This document shows, piece by piece, positions 16,515 through 26,449 of a stretch of 64,000 bases of DNA; the first letter of the stretch is position 1; the number at the start of each line of letters is the position of its first letter. Made by a program: the position numbers and the translations under genes. The notes beneath the pieces were generated by a model. It saw only the letters and a program-made list of their open reading frames with translations, was not told the origin of the DNA and did not search any database. The DNA comes from Chitinophagaceae bacterium. Lineage in GTDB: Bacteria > Bacteroidota > Bacteroidia > Chitinophagales > Chitinophagaceae. The DNA lies in NCBI GenBank assembly GCA_023229465.1, contig JALNZE010000017.1:1-64000 (forward strand), written 5' to 3'.

Positions 16515-17615
16515 TTACATTTTGATGATTTTTATCCCTTCTTTAATTTCTTCGCTTCCTTTTAGCAGTATTGTATCACCCGCCTGTAAATCTCCAAAAA
16601 CTTCAATCAGGCTGTCTGCAGTTGTACCTGTTTGAACCGGTATGCGTTTGGTAATATTCTTTTCGGTTTTTATAACAAATAAGCCTGATTGCGCCTGAAC
16701 TACGCTTGTTGCCGGAACCCATAGCGTTGGTTGTGCCCTCATTAACCGAATATTTACTTTCGCATATTGTCCTGCCCTGAGTCCTGTACCGGAATTTGGT
16801 ATATCAAACTCTGCTATTACAGAACGGGATGCAACATCTAAAGCGCCACTGTTCCGGGATAAGGTGGCTGTAAATGTTTTGCCGGGGAAATCAACAACGG
16901 TAAAACCTGCCTTTGTACCAGGTGGTAAAGATTGGGCTTGTTTTTCCGGTATGGCTACGGTAAGCCTTAACTTGTCCTGTTGTGCTAACTGAAACAATGG
17001 TTCGCCTTTGGCTGTATTATCTCCAACAAGGGCGCCTTCTGATATAAATCTTCCGGTAATTACGCCACTGAATGGAGCTGTTATTCTTAGATAATTTTTT
17101 ATTTGTCCGGATGCGGATGCCTCTGACCCGCTGCTTTTATAAGAAGCACTGTCGCCTAATAATTGGGCATACGCTCTTTCCAGTTCTATAGTAGCGACAG
17201 CGCCACTTTTATTCGATGCCTCTTTTAAGCGGTTATAAGATTGTTTACTGAAAAGATATTTTTGATAGGCTGTACCTGTTGCTGATTGCCTTGCGGAATA
17301 TAGTTCTCCAATCTCCGGAGCTTCCAGTTCTGCCAGTAACTGCCCTTTGCTTACATAACTGCCCCTGTCAACATATATCTTCTTAATAAAGCCTTTTATT
17401 TTTGGATAGATATTTACCTGCTCATACGGAAGTAATTCGCCAGGTAATATAATAGAAAATTCAGGTTGCTCTGATATAACTGTTGCTACTTTAAATGAAG
17501 GGCCTGAACCTTGTTTTTTTGCAACTTCAGCTTGTCCTGTTTTCTCTTGTTTGCCTGAACAGCTATGCAATACAATCAGGCTTACTACAATTAGGGGATA
17601 TATAAACGATCTCAT
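16515..17615 (-). CDS. RND efflux periplasmic adaptor (membrane fusion protein)
   Basis: A 366-residue lipoprotein (LHSC lipobox, Cys19) of the HlyD/AcrA adaptor family. It has the barrel-sandwich half-motif YPKIKGFIKKIYVDRGSYVSKGQLLAELEAPE split around an alpha-helical hairpin (about 115-165), the returning lipoyl half ITAPFSGVITGRFISEGALV, then beta-barrel and membrane-proximal domains. The start overlaps the RND gene's stop by one base (TAATG), so the two are translationally coupled. It would link the permease to the TolC-like protein. Substrate unknown; the context allows a metal or a toxic organic. Confidence 0.92.
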   Translation of the reverse strand: MRSFIYPLIVVSLIVLHSCSGKQEKTGQAEVAKKQGSGPSFKVATVISEQPEFSIILPGELLPYEQVNIYPKIKGFIKKIYVDRGSYVSKGQLLAELEAPEIGELYSARQSATGTAYQKYLFSKQSYNRLKEASNKSGAVATIELERAYAQLLGDSASYKSSGSEASASGQIKNYLRITAPFSGVITGRFISEGALVGDNTAKGEPLFQLAQQDKLRLTVAIPEKQAQSLPPGTKAGFTVVDFPGKTFTATLSRNSGALDVASRSVIAEFDIPNSGTGLRAGQYAKVNIRLMRAQPTLWVPATSVVQAQSGLFVIKTEKNITKRIPVQTGTTADSLIEVFGDLQAGDTILLKGSEEIKEGIKIIKM

Positions 17616-20600
17616 TATATTTTGATTTTAGTTTTATAATCAGGAACTATTAATTCTTCAGCGGCATAACGGCTGGATGGGTCATCGGGGTCAAGAGAAA
17701 TGCCTTGCAGGCTTGCTTTTTTACGAATAATGATAAACAGATGCGGCAGAACCAGGAGGGTTGTTAGTGTGGACATAATTAAACCCCCGATAACGGCTTG
17801 CCCCAGGGGCGCTACCTGCTCACCACCTTCACCCATGCCTGATGCCATTGGTATCATTCCCGCTATCATGGCAAGCGTGGTCATGATTATTGGACGAAGG
17901 CGGGAAGATGCAGCCAGCACTGCAGCTACTTTTACATTCATCTTATTTTTAAAGCGGCTCTTTTCTCCATGGTCCACCATTAAAAATGCATTGGAAACGG
18001 ATACGCCAACCGACATGATTATTCCCATGTAAGATTGAAGATTCAGGGTACTCCCAAAAAATAAAAGCATCATTAAACTACCGGCAATTACCGCGGGAAC
18101 AACGGACAGTATCATTGCTGATAAGGTAAATGATTGATAATACGCGGACAGCATTAAAAAGATTACTACAATGGCTATTACCAGTCCGGTTTGCAATCCA
18201 TGTAAAGTATCAGCCAATAGCTGCAATTGCCCTTGTATAGAAACAATAACGCCTTTCGGTTTTTCTCCTGCTTCCGCAATTGCTTTTGATACTGCTTTGG
18301 ATGCAGTGCCTAAATCCTTATCATGCACATTTGCAGCGATAGTAACATAGCGGTTTGCCCCCTGCCGGTTTACCTGTCCCGGTTCTTCTCCAAAAGAAAG
18401 CCTCGCCACATCGTCCAGGATGGGTCTTGACTGACCTGATTTTAATGGCAACATTTTTAAATCATCTGCAGCCTTCATGCTTGCTTCGGGAACCTGCATC
18501 TGCACCTGGAAAACAAGGCCCGATTTCGGGTCTCTCCAAAGTGATTTATTTACAAATCGTGTGGAAGAAGTTGCCATAGTTATCACTTGTGTGATATCCT
18601 GCATGGTAAGTCCAAATTGTGAGGCCCGTTCCCTGTCAACCTCAATCTGTAATGTGGGATAATGCAGAGGTTCTTCAATTCTGATGTCACGGAGAAATTC
18701 ATTTTTTCTTAATCCCGCTTCAATTTTCTTAGCATAGTTTTCCGCCTGGGGTAACTGTCCTGCAGCAATTCTTATTTGTACCGGTGTATTGGTTCCCTGG
18801 CTCATAATTTTTTCTACCAGTTCAATTGGCTCGAAGGAGATTTGTAGTTCAGGATATTTCTCAAGTACTTTTTTACGGATGCTTTCTTTCAGTTGCTTCA
18901 TTGATTGTGAAAGCACTTCTTTATTTATGGAAACCTGTAATACGGCTTCCTGTGAACCACTGGTAAAAAGAAAGATGGGGTTAATGGCGGTACCTGAAGG
19001 TTGCGTACCAACAAAAGCCGACGAAATTGCAATGCCATTATTTCCTGTTTCCCGGGCAATAACATCCGTAACCTGGTGGAGGTATTGTTCTGTTTTTTCA
19101 ATGCGTGTTCCCTGCGGAGCAATAATTCTTACCTGTAAATCTCCTGTGCCGCTTGCAGGCATAATATCAGTTCCGATAAGCGAAAACCCTATAGCAACTA
19201 ATACAATAACAACGGTTCCATAGATAGCCAGCACCCATATTGGTTTCTTTTGAAAAGAACGGGTAATAATCAAATACCTTTTTTTAAATTTTTCAAAACG
19301 TGATAATTCATGTTTGCCATTGTGGGTAAAGTGTGGCGTATGTTTTTTATTTTTCATTAACCAGTTAGCCACAACCGGCACAAAAGTTTGCGAAAAAATA
19401 AAGGAAGCAATCATGGAAAATCCCACAGCCAGTGATAGTGGTAAGAACATGTCCTTAGGAATGCCTGTCATTATAAAAGAAGGAATTAATACGGATAGAA
19501 TACAGAGTAGTATCAATAGTTTGGGAACAGATATCTCCAGTAAGGCATCCAGTATTGCCCTTGATTTTTGTTTGCCCTTTTCAAAATGCTGATGTATGTT
19601 TTCTATGGTTACGGTAGCCTCATCTACTAAAATTCCAATAGCCAATGCAAGGCCACTCAGCGTCATCATATTAATGGTGTGGCCAAAGGCAAAAAGTAAT
19701 AGCACAGCAGATAAAATGGATATTGGAATAGTGAACACAACAATGAGCGCTCCCCGTTTATCACCCAGAAAAAGTAAAACCATCAGTCCTGTCAGGATTG
19801 CCCCCAGTATTCCCTCGTGTACCAGGTTTTTGATGGACCGTTCTATATAAATAGATTGGTCAAAAACATAATCTATCTTAACATCATCAGGAAGAGCCTC
19901 CTTTAACATAGGAAGCGCTTCTTTCAGATTTTTCACCACTTTCAAAGTAGAGGCGTCTGCTTTTTTAATAACCGGTAAATACACTGAACGTCTGCCGTTA
20001 ACAACCGCATAACCTGTAGTGAGGTCCGCCGCATCTTCTACCGTAGCAATATCTTTTACAAAAACAGTAGCCGTAGAGCTTACCCTGATTGGAAGATTTA
20101 AAAATTCATCAGTACCTTTTGCCAAGGAGTTAACAGGGCTCATAAAATTCTTATCTCCCATACGTATGTTGCCTGCGGGTGAAGGCAGGTTGTTTTTTGC
20201 AATGGCAGTCATTACTTCTTCTTCCGATAAGCCAAACGATTGCATGAGGTCTGGGTTAACCTTTATTATAATGGAGCGGATATTTCCGCCAAAAGGGGCA
20301 GGAGCTGTTATACCCGGAATAGTAACAAACATTGGGCGTATCCTTGTCAACACAAGATTCTGAATTTCGCTGATGGAACGTTTATTACTTTCAAATACCA
20401 ACTGGCCAATTGGTAAAGAACTGCCATCAAAACGTACTACTTGCGGGGGTACGGAGCCAGGTGGTAAAAAGCCCATGGCACGGGATACCTGGGTAGAAAC
20501 TTCTGCTGCTGACTGTGCCATGTCCGTTCCGGCATAAAAACTAAGCTTCATGAGCGTAAAACCCTGTATGCTTTTAAATTCTATGTCTTTAACGCCACTT

Positions 20601-20821
20601 ACAAAAACCAGCACCTTCTGAAATTCGTTTGCCATAAAACCGTCCATGTAGGAAGGTGTTAACCCACCATAGGGCATGGCGATGTAAATGGCGGGGGATT
20701 CAATTTTCGGAAAAATGTCTACATTAATTTTTTTTACTACTAAAAACGAAAAATAGCCAATAGCCATAACCACCACCATTACCGCAATTGGTTTTCGAAG
20801 TGCAAAGCGAATAATATTCAT
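17615..20821 (-). CDS. RND efflux permease (HAE1-like)
   Basis: A 1068-residue inner-membrane proton antiporter of the AcrB/RND superfamily with 12 expected transmembrane helices and two large periplasmic loops. Transmembrane helix 4 reads LAIGILVDEATVTIENI, closer to HAE1-type drug pumps than to CusA-type metal pumps. The second half (SVGVSVSNAFLMVDHG, LRPIIMTTLAMIAGMIP) is intact. It lies between the TolC gene (17 bases upstream) and the adaptor, giving the order TolC-permease-adaptor, different from the other two systems in the window. Confidence 0.93.
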   Translation of the reverse strand: MNIIRFALRKPIAVMVVVMAIGYFSFLVVKKINVDIFPKIESPAIYIAMPYGGLTPSYMDGFMANEFQKVLVFVSGVKDIEFKSIQGFTLMKLSFYAGTDMAQSAAEVSTQVSRAMGFLPPGSVPPQVVRFDGSSLPIGQLVFESNKRSISEIQNLVLTRIRPMFVTIPGITAPAPFGGNIRSIIIKVNPDLMQSFGLSEEEVMTAIAKNNLPSPAGNIRMGDKNFMSPVNSLAKGTDEFLNLPIRVSSTATVFVKDIATVEDAADLTTGYAVVNGRRSVYLPVIKKADASTLKVVKNLKEALPMLKEALPDDVKIDYVFDQSIYIERSIKNLVHEGILGAILTGLMVLLFLGDKRGALIVVFTIPISILSAVLLLFAFGHTINMMTLSGLALAIGILVDEATVTIENIHQHFEKGKQKSRAILDALLEISVPKLLILLCILSVLIPSFIMTGIPKDMFLPLSLAVGFSMIASFIFSQTFVPVVANWLMKNKKHTPHFTHNGKHELSRFEKFKKRYLIITRSFQKKPIWVLAIYGTVVIVLVAIGFSLIGTDIMPASGTGDLQVRIIAPQGTRIEKTEQYLHQVTDVIARETGNNGIAISSAFVGTQPSGTAINPIFLFTSGSQEAVLQVSINKEVLSQSMKQLKESIRKKVLEKYPELQISFEPIELVEKIMSQGTNTPVQIRIAAGQLPQAENYAKKIEAGLRKNEFLRDIRIEEPLHYPTLQIEVDRERASQFGLTMQDITQVITMATSSTRFVNKSLWRDPKSGLVFQVQMQVPEASMKAADDLKMLPLKSGQSRPILDDVARLSFGEEPGQVNRQGANRYVTIAANVHDKDLGTASKAVSKAIAEAGEKPKGVIVSIQGQLQLLADTLHGLQTGLVIAIVVIFLMLSAYYQSFTLSAMILSVVPAVIAGSLMMLLFFGSTLNLQSYMGIIMSVGVSVSNAFLMVDHGEKSRFKNKMNVKVAAVLAASSRLRPIIMTTLAMIAGMIPMASGMGEGGEQVAPLGQAVIGGLIMSTLTTLLVLPHLFIIIRKKASLQGISLDPDDPSSRYAAEELIVPDYKTKIKI

Positions 20822-20838
20822 ACATGTTGAATTATAAA

Positions 20839-22227
20839 TTAAGGGTTGATTTGAGACAGTAACAACGACAGGTTTCCTGCGCTTTCGCTTTGGTTTATCA
20901 GTTCATCCCAATAAGCGCCTGTAGCAGTTACATAATTAATTTCCGCATCCTGCAACGTTTTTTGCAGTTGCAATAATTCAATCAAATTGATTAATCCGTT
21001 TTCATACCTTGTTACATATAAATCGTATGCTTGTTTAGAAGCTTCAAGGGCAGTACGGGCATCTATTAGTCTTTCCCTTTGTTGTTTCCACCTGCTTACG
21101 GCGGTGTTATAGGAAGTTTTTAATTGAAGGTTTGCTTCTTCATAATCCGCTTTCGCGGATTGAATTTCCTTCTCTGCCATTTTTTGTTTTACCTTATTTT
21201 GATAAAGCGAAGAAAGATTCCATGTTGCGCCAACTCCTATAAGATAACCTGATGTATTACTTTTCCATGGCTCCGAAAAACCACTATTTGCTATTCCTGA
21301 ACTATTAATACCGGAACCCCTGATACCTGTACCTGCTAATAAACCCGCAGAAGGATAAGGCAGGCGCTTAACCGCTTCTAACGATGCATTTGCATACAGG
21401 ATGGTTGCTTTTAAATATTTCAGATAAGGATGGTTGTTCAGGCTGTCAGTAGAAGGTGATTCTCTAAAAACTTTATTAGCATTAAATAGGGAAGCATCTA
21501 TTGCGAAGCTGTTTGCGTCTTCACCAATAAGGGCCGCTAAATGCATCCTTGCTGTTTCTAATATTGCCTGCCGCTCATTTACCTGCCCTTTAATTTGGTA
21601 ATGGTTCGACTTTACCAATAAAGTATCTGCACCGGGGCGTAAACCTGCATTTGCCTGTGCTTTAGATAAGTCAAATAAATCTTCCAATCGTTTTGCATCT
21701 GCTACATTTATGGAGAGAAATGCGGTGCTCCTCAAAATAGTAAAGTATTGACGGGCAACAGCCGTTTGTAATCGCAATTCTTCCTGTGTTAATGCCATTT
21801 TACTCAGTTGTATGGCTGCATCCGCAACATCCAGTTTCGTTCTTATCCTGCCAAACTGCACAAAATTCCATTGCAGCACGGCAGATGTATATAAATTAGA
21901 AACAGCGTTGTTTTTTCCATTCAGGCCTTTATCACTACCACTGGTATTGTAAATTCCGGCAAGAGGAAAAAAGGCACCCGGAACTCCCTGGTACGAACCA
22001 TAACTCTGTTGTCCCTGAAAATTCACTTCTGGTAACCGTTCTTTTTTTATAAAGTCTTTATCCAGCTCCCGTTGCTCTATCCGGTATTTTTTTGATGCTA
22101 ATGAAGGGTATTGCCGGAGTGTTTTTTGGCAAACTTCCTCTAATGAATACACTTTTTTCTGAGCGTAAACAACTTGGCTTGTTAGCAGGCACCAAAAGGC
22201 GGCTAACACAATTATTTTATGTATCAT
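20839..22227 (-). CDS. TolC-family outer-membrane efflux protein
   Basis: A 462-residue TolC/OEP protein: signal peptide about 1-22 (ending VYA), two repeats of long alpha-helical coiled-coil plus beta-strand segments, and the family phrase YENGLINLIELLQLQKTLQDAEINY near the C-terminus. First gene of the minus-strand efflux operon with the permease and adaptor that follow. It provides the outer-membrane exit duct. No regulator gene is adjacent. Confidence 0.9.
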   Translation of the reverse strand: MIHKIIVLAAFWCLLTSQVVYAQKKVYSLEEVCQKTLRQYPSLASKKYRIEQRELDKDFIKKERLPEVNFQGQQSYGSYQGVPGAFFPLAGIYNTSGSDKGLNGKNNAVSNLYTSAVLQWNFVQFGRIRTKLDVADAAIQLSKMALTQEELRLQTAVARQYFTILRSTAFLSINVADAKRLEDLFDLSKAQANAGLRPGADTLLVKSNHYQIKGQVNERQAILETARMHLAALIGEDANSFAIDASLFNANKVFRESPSTDSLNNHPYLKYLKATILYANASLEAVKRLPYPSAGLLAGTGIRGSGINSSGIANSGFSEPWKSNTSGYLIGVGATWNLSSLYQNKVKQKMAEKEIQSAKADYEEANLQLKTSYNTAVSRWKQQRERLIDARTALEASKQAYDLYVTRYENGLINLIELLQLQKTLQDAEINYVTATGAYWDELINQSESAGNLSLLLSQINP

Positions 22228-22321
22228 TGTTTCTTTCTGTGTAAATTGAATTATAGCCCTGAAGCGGATATAAAGCCGGCAGGCATTGCGATGGAATCAA
22301 AAAAGAAAAGGAAGAAAAAAA

Positions 22322-22750
22322 TCAAATAAGTAACCTGCGATGTTGCAGAAAAAGGGGGGGTGCAGAAAGATCAGATGATACTAAGATACCATACCTATAA
22401 CTTACTCCGCTTAAGAAATAATTTATATCAAAACCCGGATACCCGGTAATGTTCGACTGGTATATAGGAACCGGTAATTTACACTGTTGTGATAAATCCA
22501 ATTTTACAAGAACAGTTTTTTTCTTAACCGCACAGCAATTAGCAGTAGCGATATGATCAGCGCCGGCACGCTGGTTAATATTTGTTAGATTAGTCTTTAC
22601 TACAGATGAAGAATTGAAAACAAAGTTGTTTTGCAGTAACCGCTTTAAAGGGCATGAAACGATCAATAACATAACAGCAAACGCAAACATAAGGGCTGTA
22701 TACATATTAACCTTACGGAATGAATAAATCCTATTTACGCCTGTGTTCAT
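22322..22750 (-). CDS. Small protein with CC pair and C-terminal PPLFLQHRRLLI
   Basis: A 142-residue protein with one N-terminal hydrophobic segment (about 17-35), a CysCys pair in the middle (TANCCAVKKK) and a conserved-looking C-terminus PPLFLQHRRLLI. It lies 94 bases upstream of the TolC gene on the same strand and is probably co-transcribed. Small proteins ending in this way often precede TolC/RND operons in Bacteroidota, but I cannot name the family. Metal or redox sensing by the Cys pair is speculation. Confidence 0.5.
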   Translation of the reverse strand: MNTGVNRIYSFRKVNMYTALMFAFAVMLLIVSCPLKRLLQNNFVFNSSSVVKTNLTNINQRAGADHIATANCCAVKKKTVLVKLDLSQQCKLPVPIYQSNITGYPGFDINYFLSGVSYRYGILVSSDLSAPPLFLQHRRLLI

Positions 22751-22853
22751 TTCAGCAAAAGTAGCTTTTTGTTTTTAAAAAATCTGGTGGTTGTGACAAT
22801 TAAATGTTAATAAAAAAATCATATACTTCAATGCTTACAGAACAGATAGCCTA

Positions 22854-24151
22854 TTATAAAACAAGTGTCTGGATTGCATGTGGTAAAATATCAACTACTG
22901 CCGCATTTGTTCCGATGCATAAGTTATACGTCAGCTTTTTATCACTTTGATTCATCACTATTACTGCCATTTTCCCGTCTTTGTTTTTAAAAGAAGTAGT
23001 CAGTAACTGGCTCCTGCTGGCTGAAGCGCCAATCCTTTTAGCGCCCGGACGGATGAATTTGGAAAAATGGCCAATATAGTAATAGGAATTGGTATAAATA
23101 AGATCGCCAGTTGAAGTATTGGCATGTACCGGCGCAAAACAAAAATTACCCACATGATTGGGCCCCCCTGTTTCATCCAGTAAAATATTCCAATCGGTCC
23201 ATCCAACGGTTCCATTGTTAAAATCATTGATCATAGAACGTCCATATTCTTCGCCCAACCCCATGCATATTTGGCAGCTTCCGGATCGTCGAAAATCACG
23301 TTGGCCCTATGAAACATCAGATCCCTGTTATGATCCCATACAATAATTTTTTTATCGGCCAGACCCTCTCTACGCATGGTTGGTCCCAGAAAATTTTTCA
23401 GGAAATCCCTTTCCTCTTCTGCTGTAAAAATGCAAGACTCCCATTTCTGTGTAGCCATGGGTTCATTCTGTACAGTGATACCCCAAAGAGGAATACCTTC
23501 TTTTTCATAAGCTTTGATAAACCTGGTAAAATAGTTGGCCCAGCTTTGTGCAAATGCCTGATTTAGTTTACCGCCATGCAGCATTTCATGATTTGTTTTC
23601 ATAAAAGCCGGAGGGCTCCATGGGCTGGCATATAAGGGCAGTTTCCCGCCTGCAGCGGCAATGACTCTTTTAATAAAAGGAATACGAAATTGTTTATCAT
23701 GGTCAACGGAGAATGAAGTCAACTTGCTGTCCCCTTCCTTTACATAGGTATAACTACCACTACTGAAATCGCAGCTATGAATATTGGTTCTGGCCAGAGA
23801 ATAGCCAATCCCTTTTTCTTTATCATAATAAGCCTGCAAAAATTCCTGTTGTTTTTTCCCGGGTAATTTTGCAAAAGTTTCAGCGCTGGCATCTGTTAGC
23901 GCGGCCCCGATCCCTAAAAAGGTCTGATAAGTCCTGGAAGGATCTACAAATACACTGATCTCACCCTCAACAGGCTGGGGCAGTTTTTTGAATACGGCTT
24001 TAGCGGTTTGTGTTAACCTGAGATTGGTGTTATCGGCAGTGGTATAAACGGTTACCGTTTTGCCCAAATAGCCGGCAGATACCTGTTTTTGATGCTGAGA
24101 AAAAGATACAATGGTTACTACTACGAGTAATACAGTGAAGGCGGCTTTCAT
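22854..24151 (-). pseudogene. Broken GH30 glucosylceramidase-like gene
   Basis: The 5' frame (23231-24151, 306 codons) starts with a signal peptide (ending VSFSQ) and carries GH30 features, including the acid/base motif VQNEP and the preceding LYASPWSPPAFMK. It ends at KYAWGWAKNMDVL-stop. The 3' part continues in another frame (22854 to about 23264): EYGRSMINDFNNGTVGWTDW is the normal GH30 sequence after the nucleophile. Compared with intact GH30 enzymes, about 55-65 residues including the nucleophile Glu are missing at the junction, together with a frameshift. The gene should be inactive unless this is an assembly error. Confidence 0.8.
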
Positions 24152-24470
24152 AAATGGCGGGTTTTTAATCGTATATAATGATGTCTATCCATCAATGTTA
24201 ATTGACGGATATAACAATCGTAACAGGTTAAATATAAAAAATAGTTTAGAAAAGGACCAGGCTTATTTATTGTCCCCATAACCTGCTAAATAATGTTGTT
24301 GGCAATTCCCTGGATATTACGGTTTTAGCTGATAATGTATGTTTTGTTTAAAAATCACCTCTTCCGCTACTTACCCCCCCCCTCCCATAATAGTATCAAA
24401 CATACGTTTTTGATCCTTAACTTTAACCCACACGAATTGAGTACCTATCTTCCCTAACAATTGATCATTT
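24152..24470. other. Divergent intergenic region, GH30 remnant / GGT
   Basis: These 319 bases should hold the promoters of both flanking genes. A run of nine C at about 24374-24382 is notable as a slippage-prone tract, but it is not inside a gene. No convincing gene, RNA or palindrome was found. Confidence 0.4.
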
Positions 24471-26387
24471 ATGAAAAAAATCTTTTTCTCCGGCGTATTG
24501 TTTATCTTTTTCTTTTCGGCCTCCGCGCAACCAACACAGAAACCTCCTTTGCATGGTAAAAACTGGATGGCCATTACCGGAAAACCGCTTGCCGCAACAG
24601 CAGGGTCTATGGTTTTTCAAAAAGGAGGTAATGCGGTTGATGCTGCCTGTGCCATGCTGGCCGCTACCTGTACCATGTGGGATGTACTGAGTTGGGGCGG
24701 TGAAACACAGGCCCTGATTTATAATCCAAAAACAAAAAAAGTAATCGCCATTAATGCCATGGGGGTAGCGCCCACCGGTGCAACGGTTGATTTTTTTACC
24801 GGTAAAGGCTACCATTTTCCACCTGAATACGGTCCATTAGCGGCCACCACACCCGGAACCGTTGGGGGCCTATGTTTGATGTTGGCCGACTATGGCACCA
24901 TGAGCCTGAAAGAAGTGCTGGCGCCTGCCATGCAACTGGCAGCCGGCTACCCTATTGAAGCCCAAACTGCCAATAGCATGGAAAGGGGTAAAGAAATGAT
25001 TAAACAATGGCCCTATTCAAAAGCGGTTTTCTTAACACATCCCAACGAAAAAAGAGAAGCGCCTGAGGCAGGAGAAATATTTGTACAAAAAGATTTACTG
25101 GCAACACTTTCCAAACTGGTAGAAGCTGAACAAAAAGCGCTGAAGAATAAGAAAAACCGTAAAGAAGCCATCATGGCCGCCTACGACCGTTTTTACAAAG
25201 GAGATATTGCAGCAGAATTTGTGAGAGGCAGTAAAGAACAGGGAGGATTAATTACGATGGAAGACCTTGCCAAATGGAAACCATTGGTGGAAGAACCCTT
25301 ACAAACCAACTATAAAGGGATTGATGTATATAAATTGCAGCAGTGGACACAGGGGCCCATGCTTTTGCAATCGCTGAATATTTTAGAGAATTTCGACCTG
25401 AAATCAATGGGCTATAATAGCACCCAATACTTGCATACTTTATACCAAACATTGAATCTGACTTTTGCTGATCGTGATTTTTATTATGGCGATCCATACT
25501 TTCCTCCTGAAGAACCTATGAAAGGATTATTGAGTAAGGCTTATGCCAAAGAAAGAGCTGAACAAATTTTAGCGGACAGGAATGATGCCAAGGCAGGGCC
25601 AGGTGATCCTTATCCGTATGAAGGAAAAGTAAACCCATTTTTGGATTTGATCAAACAAAGAGAATCTTTACTGGATAGCGCTGGTAAATCAGGAACGGCC
25701 ATTCCCAAACATGATCAGACAACTATTAATAGCACTGAAATCAATCAGGCATTAGCGAAAACGGATGAATTGTATATGGACAGGTTATGGCGTGGTACTA
25801 CTTCAGTAGAAGCCGCCGATACTTCCGGCTGGGTTGTATCTATCACGCCCAGTGGCGGATGGCTGCCTGCCTGCATTGCAGGTAATACGGGTATCGGTAT
25901 GAGTCAGCGTATGCAGAGCTTTGTATTAGATCCGGCCATTGATCCATTTAATGTGGTAGCCCCGGGAAAAAGACCCAGGGTTACTTTAACACCATCACTG
26001 GCGCTTAAAGATGGCAAACCGTTTTTATGTTTTGGTGTTCAGGGTGGCGATACGCAGGATCAGAATCTATTGCAGTTCTTTTTAAACATGGTAGAGTTCA
26101 ATATGACGGTTCAGCAGGCTACAGAAGCGGCCAATTTTAATACCAATCAATTGTGGCTGTCTTTAGGGGGGAGTAAAACTATGGACAGAAAACCAAGGCC
26201 GGGCAATATTTTATTATCTAATAGTACACCTGAAGCCGTGCGCAATGAACTAAAGAAAATGGGCTACCACATTACACTTGGCAATCGAACCAGCGGGCCC
26301 ATTAATGCCATTTATTTTGACTGGAAACATGGAAGCCTATGGGGTGGCAGCAGTAATAATGGGGAGGATTATGGGATCGGGTGGTGA
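24471..26387 (+). CDS. Gamma-glutamyltransferase-family Ntn hydrolase
   Basis: A 638-residue exported protein (signal peptide about 1-20, ending ASAQ). N-terminal features match the family: MAITGKPLAATAGSMVFQKGGNAVDAA and GGLCLMLADYGTMSLKEVLAPA, each a recognised GGT segment. The autoprocessing nucleophile is probably Thr443 in RGTTSVEAADTSG, aligned with the TTHYSVVD start of the small subunit in classical enzymes. C-terminal GVQGGDTQDQ and TNQLW segments are present. The Ser/Glu replacing His/Tyr after the TT pair suggests an acylase or divergent peptidase rather than a true glutathione hydrolase. Confidence 0.85.
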   Translation: MKKIFFSGVLFIFFFSASAQPTQKPPLHGKNWMAITGKPLAATAGSMVFQKGGNAVDAACAMLAATCTMWDVLSWGGETQALIYNPKTKKVIAINAMGVAPTGATVDFFTGKGYHFPPEYGPLAATTPGTVGGLCLMLADYGTMSLKEVLAPAMQLAAGYPIEAQTANSMERGKEMIKQWPYSKAVFLTHPNEKREAPEAGEIFVQKDLLATLSKLVEAEQKALKNKKNRKEAIMAAYDRFYKGDIAAEFVRGSKEQGGLITMEDLAKWKPLVEEPLQTNYKGIDVYKLQQWTQGPMLLQSLNILENFDLKSMGYNSTQYLHTLYQTLNLTFADRDFYYGDPYFPPEEPMKGLLSKAYAKERAEQILADRNDAKAGPGDPYPYEGKVNPFLDLIKQRESLLDSAGKSGTAIPKHDQTTINSTEINQALAKTDELYMDRLWRGTTSVEAADTSGWVVSITPSGGWLPACIAGNTGIGMSQRMQSFVLDPAIDPFNVVAPGKRPRVTLTPSLALKDGKPFLCFGVQGGDTQDQNLLQFFLNMVEFNMTVQQATEAANFNTNQLWLSLGGSKTMDRKPRPGNILLSNSTPEAVRNELKKMGYHITLGNRTSGPINAIYFDWKHGSLWGGSSNNGEDYGIGW

Positions 26388-26396
26388 CATGATAAT

Positions 26397-26449
26397 TAAT
26401 TATTTAGTTTGACAAATCATCCATCAATCGGATAATCGTTACAGGCTAT
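26397..26449 (-). repeat. Direct repeat: decayed copy of the SDR gene 3' end
   Basis: By my count 47 of 53 bases match 34199-34251, the end of the SDR gene; 21 bases (26420-26440) are identical. On the minus strand it reads NDYPIDG, then an in-frame stop in place of Gly, then FVKL, so it is a non-functional fragment. It overlaps the stop codon of the serine hydrolase. Together with the SDR end it brackets about 7.8 kb containing the serine hydrolase and the TetR-RND operon. Confidence 0.75.

Noticed and set aside
24374..24382. Run of C before the GGT gene as a phase-variation switch
   Set aside because: It is about 90 bases upstream of the start codon and outside any frame; promoter slippage is possible but has no support.
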